Under the pieces are notes generated by a model. That model searched no databases. It saw only the letters and a program-made list of their open reading frames with translations, and was not told the DNA's origin. Of a stretch of 64,000 nucleotides of DNA, positions 33,900 to 43,464 are shown piece after piece. Position numbers and translations under genes: made by a program. The stretch is from positions 38,395,087 to 38,459,086 of the forward strand of contig OY759216.1 in the NCBI GenBank assembly GCA_963662175.1. Direction: 5' to 3'. Numbering within the stretch: position 1 is the stretch's first letter; the number at the start of each line of letters is the position of its first letter. This stretch comes from Aradus depressus (lineage: Eukaryota > Arthropoda > Insecta > Hemiptera > Aradidae).

Positions 33900-34285
33900 C
33901 TTCCCCCGTGTACTATGTATAGGGAAAGTTATGTAATTGGTCAGAAATTCACCGGAATTTCATGTTTTACCGACCCTCTGACTCCAAAAATGAAGAAAAA
34001 AATTCTAATTTGAACATGAAATTTTAGAAGTTCCTAAAGTGAAACACCTATTCATTTTTAACCAAATTGTTCGATACTTTTTGATTATATTGATTAACTT
34101 TAGAATTATATTCAAAATCTCATAAAAACGGTATCTATTAATTTTCCGCAAAATAGGCCGAGAAGAAGGAGGGATCGAGTAAGAGACATGCCTCAAACGG
34201 TTGATAGGTTTTGGCGGGAGAGTGAAAACTTAATTTATTAATTCGTTCTGGGGAAGTACATTGGCGATTCATCGACGACTTTTAA
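33900..34285 (-). mobile_element. CER repeat copy
   Basis: From CTATGTATAGGGAAAGTTATG to TTCTGGGGAAGTACATTGGCG with shortened interior. Confidence 0.75.
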
Positions 34286-34289
34286 ATTT

Positions 34290-34400
34290 CCCCAACTATA
34301 CGAAGTATAGGGGAAGTTATGTCATCGGTCAGAAAAATAATGTTGAGTTTTCACCGGAATTTGATTTTTTCTGACTCTTTATTCAAAAAATTAAGAAAAA
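34290..34400 (-). mobile_element. CER distal end fragment
   Basis: CCCAACTATACGAAGTATAGG directly follows the previous copy, giving two minus-strand CER ends in tandem. Confidence 0.75.
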
Positions 34401-34704
34401 AAATATCATACATGGAAGAAATTCATAAAGTGCTAAAAAATAAAAAAAAACATGAGATAGGTAGTGAGGTCATATCAGTTATTACATCTTGTATGATGTC
34501 ATGTAGTTAGTGAAACACCATATTCTTCTACAACCTTCACAGAGCAAACAGCCTTAAGTCAAATTTACCATGACGTCATATATACTTGGTTTTTTTATTT
34601 TGTATTTTATGGCTAATTATACCATTTTTTTTTTAAATTTCGACCATCTGCAGAAGTACCGGAAGTACCTGAAGCCTTGAAGTGTTGAACCTGGACGATA
34701 AGAG

Positions 34705-34900
34705 GGGTAGTAGTCTCATGGCCGGGCTACAACTACGAGGTCATATCGCCTACTACCAGATGTGATCTGGTCACTAGTGAACTCGAACTCAACTCTACTA
34801 TGAGAGTACTAAATTTTGCCTATCCAGATTTATTCAAGACATAACACCGCAGGCTCGGAATAATCACACCGAACAGACTAGGCAAGCACGCAATATCTGA
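34705..34900 (-). mobile_element. SINE fragment, variant subfamily
   Basis: Minus-strand piece with CTCATGGCCGGGCTACAAC and GATCTGGTCACTAGTGAACTC, resembling the copy at 36255 more than the young copies. Confidence 0.75.
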
Positions 34901-34916
34901 GGGAACATGACTTTTA

Positions 34917-35050
34917 CTTTCCCAGCTATACGAAGTATAGACGAAGTTATGTAATCGGTCAAAAATTTCAACGGAATTTCATGTTTTTTGACCCCAAATC
35001 TGAAAAAAAAAGTGTATCCAGAACCACGTAACGACGACACCTATTGATTT
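34917..35050 (-). mobile_element. CER distal end fragment
   Basis: TTTCCCAGCTATACGAAGTAT with one internal block after a deletion. Confidence 0.75.
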
Positions 35051-35125
35051 TAAGCTAAACTGAGCGACGAAAGAGTGCTCTGGTAGTAGGCAATATGTAA
35101 TTAAAGCCCGGGCATGACTACAAAT
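35051..35125 (+). mobile_element. SINE 3' fragment
   Basis: GCGACGAAAGAGTGCTCTGG to AAAGCCCGGGCATGACTAC. Confidence 0.7.
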
Positions 35126-35524
35126 AGTAAAAAGAGACAATTTAATATCTGTTTATTATTTAAATTAAATCCATTAAGAAAATGTCCACGCTGGTATAAG
35201 TAAAATCTAAATAGAGGTAAATTGAATGCAGTATATCTTTTCAAATGAAAAGGAAGGTTGGTAAGGAAGCAGGAGCGAGGAGGAACTTCAATTTGAATAA
35301 AGTCTAAATAAGATGGCGGTGAGTGAGAAGAATCCGTAATTGTAGAGGGAAAATGTCTACCCTGGAGAGTAATACATGCTGCTTCCCGCCCCAACTTAGT
35401 TGACCATGCGCAACTTTAGGTCAAAAGTAGACATCAAAATGGGAATTTTATGTTCGGTTTAACTAACACTTGAGCTCATTAGGGTAGCAAGGTACATCTG
35501 AGCTAACGGCGTACTCAAAATATA
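35126..35524. other. Unassigned DNA
   Basis: No gene seen. AATTTAATATCTGTTTATTATT (35139) also occurs near 33100, so some flanking DNA is shared between these two SINE-bearing sites. Confidence 0.4.
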
Positions 35525-36211
35525 TCATATATATAAAGCTGAAAATGTCTGTGCGTTGTACCGCTATAACTCACGAACGGCTTGATGGATTTGATTAATT
35601 TTTTTTTAAATTTGTTCGTCATCGTCTGTGGAAGGTTATAGGCGTATTAGTACCTCAATATCTGGTCCATCCCAGCATCCACCCACGCAATCTTTGTAAC
35701 TCAAAAACCACTGCAATGATTAATGAGGAATCTTTTTGAATAGATAAGTTTTATCAACCGGAAGGTTAAGGTCTTTTTTTTAATCAACCCCTGGTCCATC
35801 CCAGCATCCACTCACGCAATCTTTGTAACTCGAAAACCATTGCAACGATTAATGAGAAATCTTTTTGAATAAATTAGTTTTAGCTCCAGGATGGTTGCAG
35901 TCTATGTTTTAATCAACCTGGTGGTCACAAGCGTTCTCAAGTACGCCACTGGCTAGGACGTCCACTGATGCTAAGTATTCACTAGCTGTGGTTTCCGCCG
36001 TTGAATGGCGCGTACTAGCCATGGTGCCCAGGGGTCCTAAAAACTTACTAGCTGGGATGTCTGCCGTTGAAGGACTATAAGCGTTATTCCGTATGAATAA
36101 TTGAAAATTATAACATCATGAATGTACTATTGAAGAATTGAAATGGATTCGAACGAGAGATATTAGGAGAAAAGTCAAAGTTCCCCGGGCAACGCCGGGT
36201 ATTACTGCTAG
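35525..36211 (+). mobile_element. Helitron-like non-autonomous element
   Basis: Starts TCATATATATAAAGC after an A and ends in CTAG before a T, as expected for insertion between A and T. A GC hairpin (CCCGG, loop, CCGGG at 36184-36199) lies about 8 bases before the CTAG, the typical Helitron 3' signal. Inside are two tandem blocks of about 129 bp starting near 35665 and 35794 (GTCCATCCCAGCATCC). There is no Rep/helicase ORF, so it depends on an autonomous partner. Confidence 0.75.
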
Positions 36212-36254
36212 TATTAACTAATATGAGAAATTTTCTCTGCTCATTTATTCAGAA

Positions 36255-36383
36255 GGGTAGTATTCTCATGCCCGGGCTACAACTACGAAGTCATATCGCC
36301 TACTACCAGAGCGTTTTCTGGTCACTGGTGAGCACGAACTCAACTCGTATTATGAGAGGTACTAAATTTTGCATACCCAGATG
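36255..36383 (-). mobile_element. SINE fragment, variant subfamily
   Basis: Closest to the piece at 34705 (CTCATGCCCGGGCTACAAC, TTCTGGTCACTGGTGAGC). Confidence 0.75.
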
Positions 36384-36663
36384 TATGGCGCACAAATCTA
36401 CGGTTTGGCAAAACTTTCTAACCTGAAACATATCCAGGTTTTCCAGTCAAAGATACTGACTCATTACACAATGCCCACCATACGTAAGTAACAGAACACT
36501 CCACAATGACTTCATGATAAACACACTTCAGGATCTTTACAGACGATTCCATAACAAATTGCATTCACACCCAAATCGATACATCCACTCACTTTCTTCA
36601 CCACACTTGCCACACAATCCTCCCAGGAGATTGAAGATGAGGTGGAACCGTGACTTACTGTAA
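36384..36663 (+). pseudogene. Jockey-type LINE ORF2, C-terminal remnant
   Basis: Translation gives YGAQIYG...FQSKIL in one frame, a stop near 36479, then after a frameshift RTLHNDFMINTLQDLYRRF, HPNRYI, and PPRRLKMRWNRDLL before TAA at 36661-36663. This order (Y-G-x-Q-x-x-G, FQ-K-L, R-x-L-H-D, HPN, RRLKRRW-DLL) is typical of the end of Jockey-superfamily ORF2, after the reverse transcriptase. It is disabled by a stop and a frameshift. EN and RT are missing, as in a 5'-truncated insertion. Confidence 0.7.
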
Positions 36664-36870
36664 TCCCAAATTGCAACCCCCCACTTCTTGAAACAAAATC
36701 ATAATATTCATTGGTAATAACCATAATATTCATTGTTTTTTAATTTCGCCCTGAAGAGCTACCGCTGGGTGGCCCTCCTTTCTCACGCCAATCAATCAAG
36801 TCCTCTTGGTAGCTGGTTGTTGCGTTATGAAAACAGTTGCGACCAACATTATTAAGGCAAAAAAAAAATA
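36664..36870 (+). mobile_element. Probable 3' UTR and poly(A) of the Jockey-type remnant
   Basis: Follows the ORF2 stop directly and ends in an A-run (36859-36868) just before the next SINE tail. Confidence 0.45.
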
Positions 36871-36872
36871 TA

Positions 36873-37225
36873 GGTTAGGGGTTAGGTTAGGTTTTATGAC
36901 TCATGCCCGGGCTTTAACTACGCGGTCATATCGCCTACTACCAGAGCGCTCTTTCGTCACTCTGGTGGACATGAGCCCGACTCTACTGTGGGAGTCCTAA
37001 ATTTTGCCTACCCTAAATTTTTATTCATCTAGGTTAGGGGTCTTTAACGAGTACCTGACATCGAACAGGCTCGGGACCATCGCTTAACGTCCCATCCGAA
37101 GGACGGCGTGGCTTAAGTTTATTTCACCTCCCAGATAAAATAAACTAAGGGCCTCGGTCGGGCTACGAACCCACAACCTTGAGCTCAGAAGTCAAGCACG
37201 CATACCACTGAGCTACCGGCGCCCC
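36873..37225 (-). mobile_element. Full-length tRNA-derived SINE, young copy
   Basis: Complete copy on the minus strand. The tail carries an extra unit (GGTTAGGGGTTAGGTTAGG in + orientation), so the terminal repeat number varies. The flanks are A-rich, which hides any target duplication. Confidence 0.92.
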
Positions 37226-37242
37226 TAAAAAAAAAAAATAAA

Positions 37243-37243
<1 letters not shown>

Positions 37244-37283
<40 letters not shown>
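37244..37283. repeat. TA microsatellite
   Basis: About 15 TA dinucleotides preceded by A-rich sequence. Confidence 0.9.
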
Positions 37284-37284
<1 letters not shown>

Positions 37285-37289
37285 CTCAA

Positions 37290-37416
37290 AAATAAAGAAA
37301 ACATATATTTAATGAATATTATTATATTAATATTTCGGTATTTCTACCATTTTCAGCCACGATTTAACAAATACTTACAAAGACGTGGCTGAAGACGGAA
37401 GCAATACCCGAAGTGA
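37290..37416. mobile_element. Ribozyme-bearing repeat, family C, hairpin copy
   Basis: Inverted copies of the motif (minus at 37333-37362, plus at 37384-37412) face each other across about 20 bp. Both cores carry mutations (CUGAAAA; CCGAAG). The plus arm ends exactly where a SINE head (GAGGGCGCCGGTAGC, 37417-37431) begins, the same junction as at 44764. Confidence 0.6.
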
Positions 37417-37431
37417 GGGCGCCGGTAGCAC
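37417..37431 (+). mobile_element. SINE head stub
   Basis: Only GAGGGCGCCGGTAGC remains. Its position in the family C repeat equals that of the full SINE at 44765. Confidence 0.55.
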
Positions 37432-37440
37432 ATTACTTTC

Positions 37441-37530
37441 ATGTACCCAGTAACGCCAGTATGATTTGAGAGGAGGGAGGATCTCTCTGTACAAACGTTG
37501 TTGGTATTAGAAAGTCTTGTTATGGTATCA
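37441..37530 (+). repeat. Dispersed repeat H
   Basis: CAGTAACGCCAGTATGATTT... GAAAGTCTTGTTATGG. Related copies are at about 47755-47865 and 54380-54460. Nature unknown. Confidence 0.6.
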
Positions 37531-38408
37531 TGTTAGCTGCAGTATAAGCAGTAATGTGAAGGGTCCATGAGTATTGCTGTTTGCCTACCTATTAACTCCA
37601 ACATCCCTGGCTGCTATCTGCAGTTCAATTTCCTTACAGTTCCCACAATCAGATGGCAGGGATGACAATGTGGAGGGAGGTTTGGGGTCATGTACTCACC
37701 AATCAGATCAGACATAGTCTACTGCCCATAGCCCTATTAGGAACAGTACCTAACTCATCCAAAATTTGTATTGTGATGTACTAGAAGTTTGGAAGTGGCA
37801 ACACTGTTTCCATATAAATTCAGAATTTATAAGAAAAAATAAAAAAAATACTAGATACGCTTTTGTTTAAAGTGAGAAAAGACAATAGTCGGTCAAAGCA
37901 GATATTGTGGATAGACATGGCCCTGTTTAGATGGGAGAGCCAGCTAAAACAGATTGTTAATAATCACTTGGCGTTTTTTGGATGGAGTAGCCATCAAATA
38001 TATATTATTATATTATATTAAAATGTAAATTAAGTAATTTTTTTTTTTGAATCGTGTAGGTTATGAGAAAATAAATCCAATAATTTGTTCTCAATTCTAT
38101 TCTATTCATTTTTGCTGTCAATGAAATAAAAATACCTTTGGATTACATTATTAAAAATTTAGCAATTAAAGAAAATTTACTGGCATCCTAGAATTATATT
38201 TTTCTATAGAAATCCAATTAAAGTAATTATAATTAAATTTTTTTTTTATACGTGCATTTTTCTAAAGATGGGACGTCATAAAGTTTATATTTTTTATTAT
38301 TAAGACACTTTTCGAAACTACGGTAGAAATCAAAATGTCATGCAAAACATGCTAAAAACAATTTCTACAGGAAATAAATATAAATAATAATAAATTTTAA
38401 TTGTTTTT
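37531..38408. other. Unassigned DNA upstream of the R1 insertion
   Basis: No gene recognised; AT-rich after 37960. Confidence 0.45.
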
Positions 38409-38419
38409 CTATCACAGAC

Positions 38420-38423
<4 letters not shown>
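38409..38423. repeat. Target-site duplication of R1 element, 3' side
   Basis: CTATCACAGACTACT, identical to 43650-43664. Confidence 0.95.
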
Positions 38424-38488
<65 letters not shown>

Positions 38489-38657
38489 CGGGTGCTCCTG
38501 ACCCCTTAGGGGGGTCGGTCACATCACCCTATGTTCTCCCGGCTTCTTACGCCGAGTGATCTCGGGATCTTATCGGGGGTTCTGTTCTGCCTGTGTCCCG
38601 GAGCCGGGGGCAGCCGCCGCACGCCTGTCGGTGGTCGGTGGGGCCCCCGGCACCGGG
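38489..38657 (-). other. 3' UTR of the R1 element
   Basis: GC-rich, with a palindromic CCCCCCTAAGGGGTC near the end, which may form a hairpin recognised by the element's RT (inference). No similarity to the SINE tail is visible. Confidence 0.8.
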
Positions 38658-41600
38658 TTAGTAGGCTTTCTTGATTCTCCGCCAGGAGGAGACGAACCGA
38701 CCAAAAGCCAGGTAGCCAGCCTCTGTCATCAGTCCCGGCAGGTCCAGTCCCAGGTACGATCCTGTCTGGCGAATCAGCGCCGCCCTGGGCACGTCGTATA
38801 GCGGGCATTCGAGAACCACGTGTTCCGCAGTCTCGACGCCGCCACACGAGCAGGCTGGGCTGTTCTTCTTCTTAAAGAAGAAGAGCTTGGCGCTGAAGTC
38901 GCCGTGACCTGATAGCATCTGTGACGTCCAATGGTCTGGTTGTACCCATGGAGAGTCAAGGCGCGTCTGGACGTCTGGGAAATAGGTGAAGGTTGTACGG
39001 CCATCTGTCGATTGCGCCCAACGCTGTTGCCATCTTTCTACGATCCATTCCTGGACAATGCCCCTCAGGCGATCTGGTCTCGCCCGTCCTTGCATCTCCC
39101 TTTCCAGGGCTTGACGCAAGGCCATGTCCGTGTCTGCCTCTATTGGTAAGCCGCGTCTACAGAAGTACGAGGCGACGGCCCCATCCAAGACAAGGTCTAT
39201 GGGTGGGGCCCCCGCCAGCACCTGCAGCGCAGCCGTGGAGACTGTACGGTAGGCTTTGGTAATCCTGAGGAGGGCTGCTCTTTGAGCTTGAAGTAGCAAC
39301 GTACGCCGTCGCTTGGTGGGGTGAACCCACCATCCGGCAGCGGCGTACCTTGCTACTGCCTCGAAAACCCCGGTGTAAATAGTTTTACACGCGGAGTAGC
39401 CGAGACCCCACGTCGCTCGGGCTAGGTAGCTCAGAGCGTTAAAGGTAGCTGTTGTCCTATCCTTGATGGCAATAGCGTGGGGCGTGACGTTGAATCCCGG
39501 CCCAATCCCCACACCCAGGTACGTGATCACGGCCGGAAATTCAACGCGTCGGTCGTGTACTGCAAGAACCAGGGGGTGGCGGGCGTCAGTTTTTCCTCTC
39601 ATCAGCATAGCCGCTGTCTTGCTGGGAGAGAGGGTTAACTTGTTCAGTCGGCACCAAGTGTCAGTAGAGTCGATCGCGGCTTGGGCTCGGGCAGTCAGAG
39701 TGGCACGACTATCAGCGTGCACCGTGACCACTAGGTCGTCAACATAGGCTATTGCCCTGTGTCCACGAGTCTCGAGGTCACGAAGCAGTCCATCAAAGAG
39801 TATGTTCCAGAGTGTTGGTCCGAGGACCGAGCCCTGGGGACACCCTCTGGTGATGTTCACTGTAGTGCTGGTGAATTGCTGTCTCACCGTCGCAGAGCGC
39901 TCGCTGAGGAAGCTGGAGATGAGCCCGAATAGGTTCCTAGGTATTCCCACAGACCGTAGTCGCAAGAGAATGGCAGGCCACCAGGCGCAGTCGAAGGCCG
40001 CGGCTACATCGAAGAAGATGCAGAGAGAGTATTTCCCTCTGACCTCCTCGACATCCGCCCTTAGCATCCTCAACGCATCCTCAGTGGATCTGCCCTTCAT
40101 GCATCCGAATTGTCTGTGCGAAACAAAGGCCTGTACCCGGGCCCGAATTCCCGACAGGATCAGAGTCTCCAACACCTTGCCGGAGACTGGGAGTAGGCTG
40201 ATCGGTCTGTAGCTACCCGCCAAGGAGAGGTCCCTGTCCCCAGGCTTGACAAACGTGCACACAAGTGCCTGTTTCCAAGCACTCGGGAAGTGGTATGTCC
40301 TTAGGCAGGAGTTGACCAGATGAAGGAGATCCGCCTTTATGGCCGGGAATGCCTTCTTGATCATGGCGGCATCTATGAGATCTATCCCAGGGGCGCCGCC
40401 ATTCCTCTGCCTCCCTACCGCCAAGCTTAGATCTAATTCATCCCAGTCCGGGGCGTCCTCTGTATCCGGCAAGGCACGGGCAGTCTCTCTTATAATTACC
40501 TGGGCGGGGGTATCCTCCATCGGGTCGTCCGCCGGAAAGGCCACCCCCAAGTACATCCTTCCTGCCTCCTCCAGGGACAAGGCGTAAACGTCCCCGTCCC
40601 TGATGGAGGCCACCGGGGCGACCGGCCTCAGCCTCCCGGTGGCGACTCGGTAAGGGATCCCCCACGGGTTTCTGACACTCTCCTCCTCTATGAAATTCCT
40701 CCAACTTACCTTCTTCGCAGTGGCGATGCTTCGGTTGTAGGCATTATTCAGTTGTCGGTACTCTTCCCGTCTTAACATCTTCAGAAGCGGGTTCCCGCAC
40801 CGTTGGTACCTACGCCTGGCGCGGTATACAACCTTCTTAGCGAGGGTAAGCTCCTCACTCCACCAGGGAACCTTTTTGAGCCTGTTTACCTTCCTGGGGA
40901 TGGTTTCGTCGGCAGCTCGGAGTAATATGCTACCGAGCTGTGCAACTCCCTCCTCGATCTGGTCAACATGGTCAAAGCTCCCGAGGCCTTCCCAATCCTC
41001 GTCGCAGGAGTAGGTAGCAACGGCGGTCACAAAGGCGTCCGAGATGGCCTTGCGTGTGGCAAAGCGCGGGTCTCTAGGCCTGACCGCTGGAAGACCCGGG
41101 TCAAAGAGCTGAACATCTATGACGCAATGGTCGCTAGATGTGACTTCTCTGACACGCCATCCTCCCACGGCCTGGCCTAGTCCGCCGGACACAAGTGTGA
41201 CATCTATATGGGATTCTCCCATTGCACCACGAAATGTGGGCGGGGAGTCCGGGTCGTTGACAATGCGAAGATCATGGCGGGCTATCACATCCAGTAACCT
41301 GCCACCCCGGCGATCGGTGCGAGCCGATCCCCAGGCGACTGACCAGGAGTTAACATCCGCCAAGATGATCACGTTGCCCCCCTCGAGTTCATCAAGTATA
41401 TGATCCAAGTGGCCTAATTGTCGTTCTATGTCCTCAGAAGGCGGAAAGTACCCGCTGATGACATAGCAGCTCACGTTTGCATGCCTGACACAGGCCACCA
41501 CCATATGGCTGGTGGACAGATGGTGGAGTGCCATCACGTCCACCTGGGGGTCAGTCACAACCAGTGCGGCCATAGGCCGCTGGTTGTCCCTTGCCCCCAC

Positions 41601-41780
41601 CATGATCCTGTGGCCGGTGCCTAGGCCAGCCACGGAGCCTCTAACGCAATACGGCTCCTGGAGAGCAAGAATCTGGATGTTCTCCTGGGATACCATGTGC
41701 CGTACTTCCGCAGCCACGACTCTGCGCCTATTCATGTTGTGTTGCCACACATGAAGACCGTCCCGCTGCCTACCGGCCAT
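38658..41780 (-). CDS. ORF2: endonuclease and reverse transcriptase of R1-type element
   Basis: A 1040-residue protein. Residues 1-225 form an APE-type endonuclease that nicks target DNA: QHN-N near the start, QEP at 41-43, ADVN at 141-144 and SDH at 216-218 are all present. The reverse transcriptase follows at about 480-770, with PISLL, motif A (FDVAAAFD, catalytic Asp 591), QGSVLGP and YVDD at 679-682 (catalytic Asp 681 and 682). The C-terminus holds a zinc motif, Cys977-x-Cys979-x7-His987-x4-Cys992, typical of R1/Jockey ORF2. No RNase H domain is seen. The ATG lies inside the end of ORF1 (overlap ATGGCCGGTAG, +1 frame), so translation probably depends on ORF1 termination and reinitiation. 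No stop or frameshift breaks it. Confidence 0.96.
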   Translation of the reverse strand: MAGRQRDGLHVWQHNMNRRRVVAAEVRHMVSQENIQILALQEPYCVRGSVAGLGTGHRIMVGARDNQRPMAALVVTDPQVDVMALHHLSTSHMVVACVRHANVSCYVISGYFPPSEDIERQLGHLDHILDELEGGNVIILADVNSWSVAWGSARTDRRGGRLLDVIARHDLRIVNDPDSPPTFRGAMGESHIDVTLVSGGLGQAVGGWRVREVTSSDHCVIDVQLFDPGLPAVRPRDPRFATRKAISDAFVTAVATYSCDEDWEGLGSFDHVDQIEEGVAQLGSILLRAADETIPRKVNRLKKVPWWSEELTLAKKVVYRARRRYQRCGNPLLKMLRREEYRQLNNAYNRSIATAKKVSWRNFIEEESVRNPWGIPYRVATGRLRPVAPVASIRDGDVYALSLEEAGRMYLGVAFPADDPMEDTPAQVIIRETARALPDTEDAPDWDELDLSLAVGRQRNGGAPGIDLIDAAMIKKAFPAIKADLLHLVNSCLRTYHFPSAWKQALVCTFVKPGDRDLSLAGSYRPISLLPVSGKVLETLILSGIRARVQAFVSHRQFGCMKGRSTEDALRMLRADVEEVRGKYSLCIFFDVAAAFDCAWWPAILLRLRSVGIPRNLFGLISSFLSERSATVRQQFTSTTVNITRGCPQGSVLGPTLWNILFDGLLRDLETRGHRAIAYVDDLVVTVHADSRATLTARAQAAIDSTDTWCRLNKLTLSPSKTAAMLMRGKTDARHPLVLAVHDRRVEFPAVITYLGVGIGPGFNVTPHAIAIKDRTTATFNALSYLARATWGLGYSACKTIYTGVFEAVARYAAAGWWVHPTKRRRTLLLQAQRAALLRITKAYRTVSTAALQVLAGAPPIDLVLDGAVASYFCRRGLPIEADTDMALRQALEREMQGRARPDRLRGIVQEWIVERWQQRWAQSTDGRTTFTYFPDVQTRLDSPWVQPDHWTSQMLSGHGDFSAKLFFFKKKNSPACSCGGVETAEHVVLECPLYDVPRAALIRQTGSYLGLDLPGLMTEAGYLAFGRFVSSWRRIKKAY

Positions 41781-43464
41781 AGTCCGTGCGAGCGACTAGG
41801 GCCTCTATCGCCCGGATATATGTCGGGCAAGTATCACTGTTTGCACTGTGATTTGCGGCGGACTTTCCTGTGCTGCAATTGCAACATTTCGGCGGCTTAG
41901 TTTTTCTGTTCGGGCACGCGGTGTCGCTGTGGTTCTCCACTGAACACCACGCGCACCTCTCCTTCGCCTTGCAGTATTTGGCGATGTGACCGAAGCCTTG
42001 GCACTTATTGCACCGTGTGACATCCAAACAGTCCCTGACTCTACATGGATACCACTTACCTAGTGTGATGGTCCCTGCAGAGACGAGCTCTCTCCGCACG
42101 TCAGACGGGGCTTCTGCTACCCAGTTTGTGGTCGGGCCGCCCTTTGGGGGGCCTTTCCTATAAACTGGGGTGACCCCCTTGTACAGTGGGTTCACAGTTT
42201 GGAGCCTCCTAGAGAGGTCCTCCCCCGACCAGCTGGCAGGGACGTCGAAAAGGACGACCCTGGGTCTTCTTCTGTTGAGTGCCTCGGCCCGCAGGCCCGC
42301 TGCCTGAAGAGCCGGAGCGCCCAACAGGGACTCCAGCTCGGCCGGGGTGGACACCTGTAGGAGAAGCCCCCCTCTCCTGGCGGGTTTGGCAGAAGTCACC
42401 GTGATCCCGAGGTCACTCGGGTCCACCTGCTCCAGGGCCGCCTCCAACCTCCTGCCGTCATTCTCCTGCTGAAAGTTGACGACAGCCCTGTAGCTGGCGG
42501 CTGGGCGGACCCTTCCCTCGGCTGTCAGCTCCTTCATCAGCCGGCTGACGACGTCCGCTTTCGTCCTCTGGGGGGGCGCCGACCTGGGTAGGGGCTGCGG
42601 GGCTGCAGGTGGAGTTGCTGGAGTCGACCTCTTCTGCCGCTTCCTCTTCGTCACAGTGGTCCAGGCCGTTGCCATCGGATACTCGGCGTCGGTGAGGGGT
42701 GGAGGGGGCGAGAGAGGGAGGGGGACTCCGTCCATCTTCATCCTTCGGCTGCCCACGGAGGGGGTGGTGGGGGCCTTGGAGGGGTGGGCCACGGTCCTCG
42801 GCCCGCCCGCTCCTGTACTAGGTGTAGGGGGGGGAGGGGCGGTAGCTTCCGCTCTCGAAACTGTGTCTGAGGCGGATGTGTTGGAGGCTTGTGGAGAAGA
42901 GCGTCCATCTGGGCCTCGCGGTGTCTGCGACGCTCTGGGCCAATTAGCTTCACCCAATTTCTTGACCATGGCATCCGCTATGTCATCGGGACTCAGCTTC
43001 TTTATGATGGCATGGGCGGTGGACTCTCTGGCTTCGGCAACGGCACATCTGCCTGTTACCTCGGCCAACAATTCTTGAAGTCGCCGCACTGCGTTGGTAA
43101 TAGTTGCTTGAGCGGCCTTGGCCACCTTGGCCTGTAGAAGCGCCGAAACAACTATTTGGTGCAAGTTGTGAGCCTCCGCTGTGGGCGTGGAGGGAGGGTC
43201 GTCTGAATCGGTTCCGGGTGAAAGCCTCGCCCGTTTCTTGCCTGATTTTATTGATTTCTGTTCTGTTTTGATCTCGGGAGTGCGGGCTGTGAGCAGCGGG
43301 TTGGACCTCGTTGAGCTCCCTCCCCCGTTGTTTCTTATCTCGGGGAGGCTGTGCCTTCTGTCCAACAAAAGGGGGACACTGGTTAATGTCGGGGTAAGGG
43401 TCTCAGGCTGGGCCACTCCAGGTACGAGAGAGGACGGCCCTGCGAGATCACGCAGGCGAGTCAT
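41770..43464 (-). CDS. ORF1: Gag-like RNA-binding protein of R1-type element
   Basis: A 564-residue protein that should coat the element RNA and carry it to the nucleus. The N-terminal 300 residues are rich in Ser, Pro, Thr and Ala with little predicted fold. A more structured region with an RRM-like feel spans about 300-470. Three zinc knuckles follow near the C-terminus: C-x2-C-x4-H-x4-C at 485-498 and 504-517, then a looser third (Cys527, Cys530, a His, Cys546). Three knuckles are usual for R1-clade ORF1. The ATG at 43464 opens the frame just after AT-rich leader sequence. The stop TAG overlaps the ORF2 start. No disabling change was found. Confidence 0.93.
   Translation of the reverse strand: MTRLRDLAGPSSLVPGVAQPETLTPTLTSVPLLLDRRHSLPEIRNNGGGSSTRSNPLLTARTPEIKTEQKSIKSGKKRARLSPGTDSDDPPSTPTAEAHNLHQIVVSALLQAKVAKAAQATITNAVRRLQELLAEVTGRCAVAEARESTAHAIIKKLSPDDIADAMVKKLGEANWPRASQTPRGPDGRSSPQASNTSASDTVSRAEATAPPPPTPSTGAGGPRTVAHPSKAPTTPSVGSRRMKMDGVPLPLSPPPPLTDAEYPMATAWTTVTKRKRQKRSTPATPPAAPQPLPRSAPPQRTKADVVSRLMKELTAEGRVRPAASYRAVVNFQQENDGRRLEAALEQVDPSDLGITVTSAKPARRGGLLLQVSTPAELESLLGAPALQAAGLRAEALNRRRPRVVLFDVPASWSGEDLSRRLQTVNPLYKGVTPVYRKGPPKGGPTTNWVAEAPSDVRRELVSAGTITLGKWYPCRVRDCLDVTRCNKCQGFGHIAKYCKAKERCAWCSVENHSDTACPNRKTKPPKCCNCSTGKSAANHSANSDTCPTYIRAIEALVARTDYGR

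Noticed and set aside
33669..34013. 114-residue open frame
   Set aside because: It starts at TTG and its last third is CER sequence. The first 70 codons look somewhat protein-like but match nothing I know.
34290..34320. Resemblance of TATACGAAGTATAG (CER end) to a loxP arm
   Set aside because: It is part of the dispersed CER end, seen many times with varying bases. There is no 34-bp site and no recombinase.
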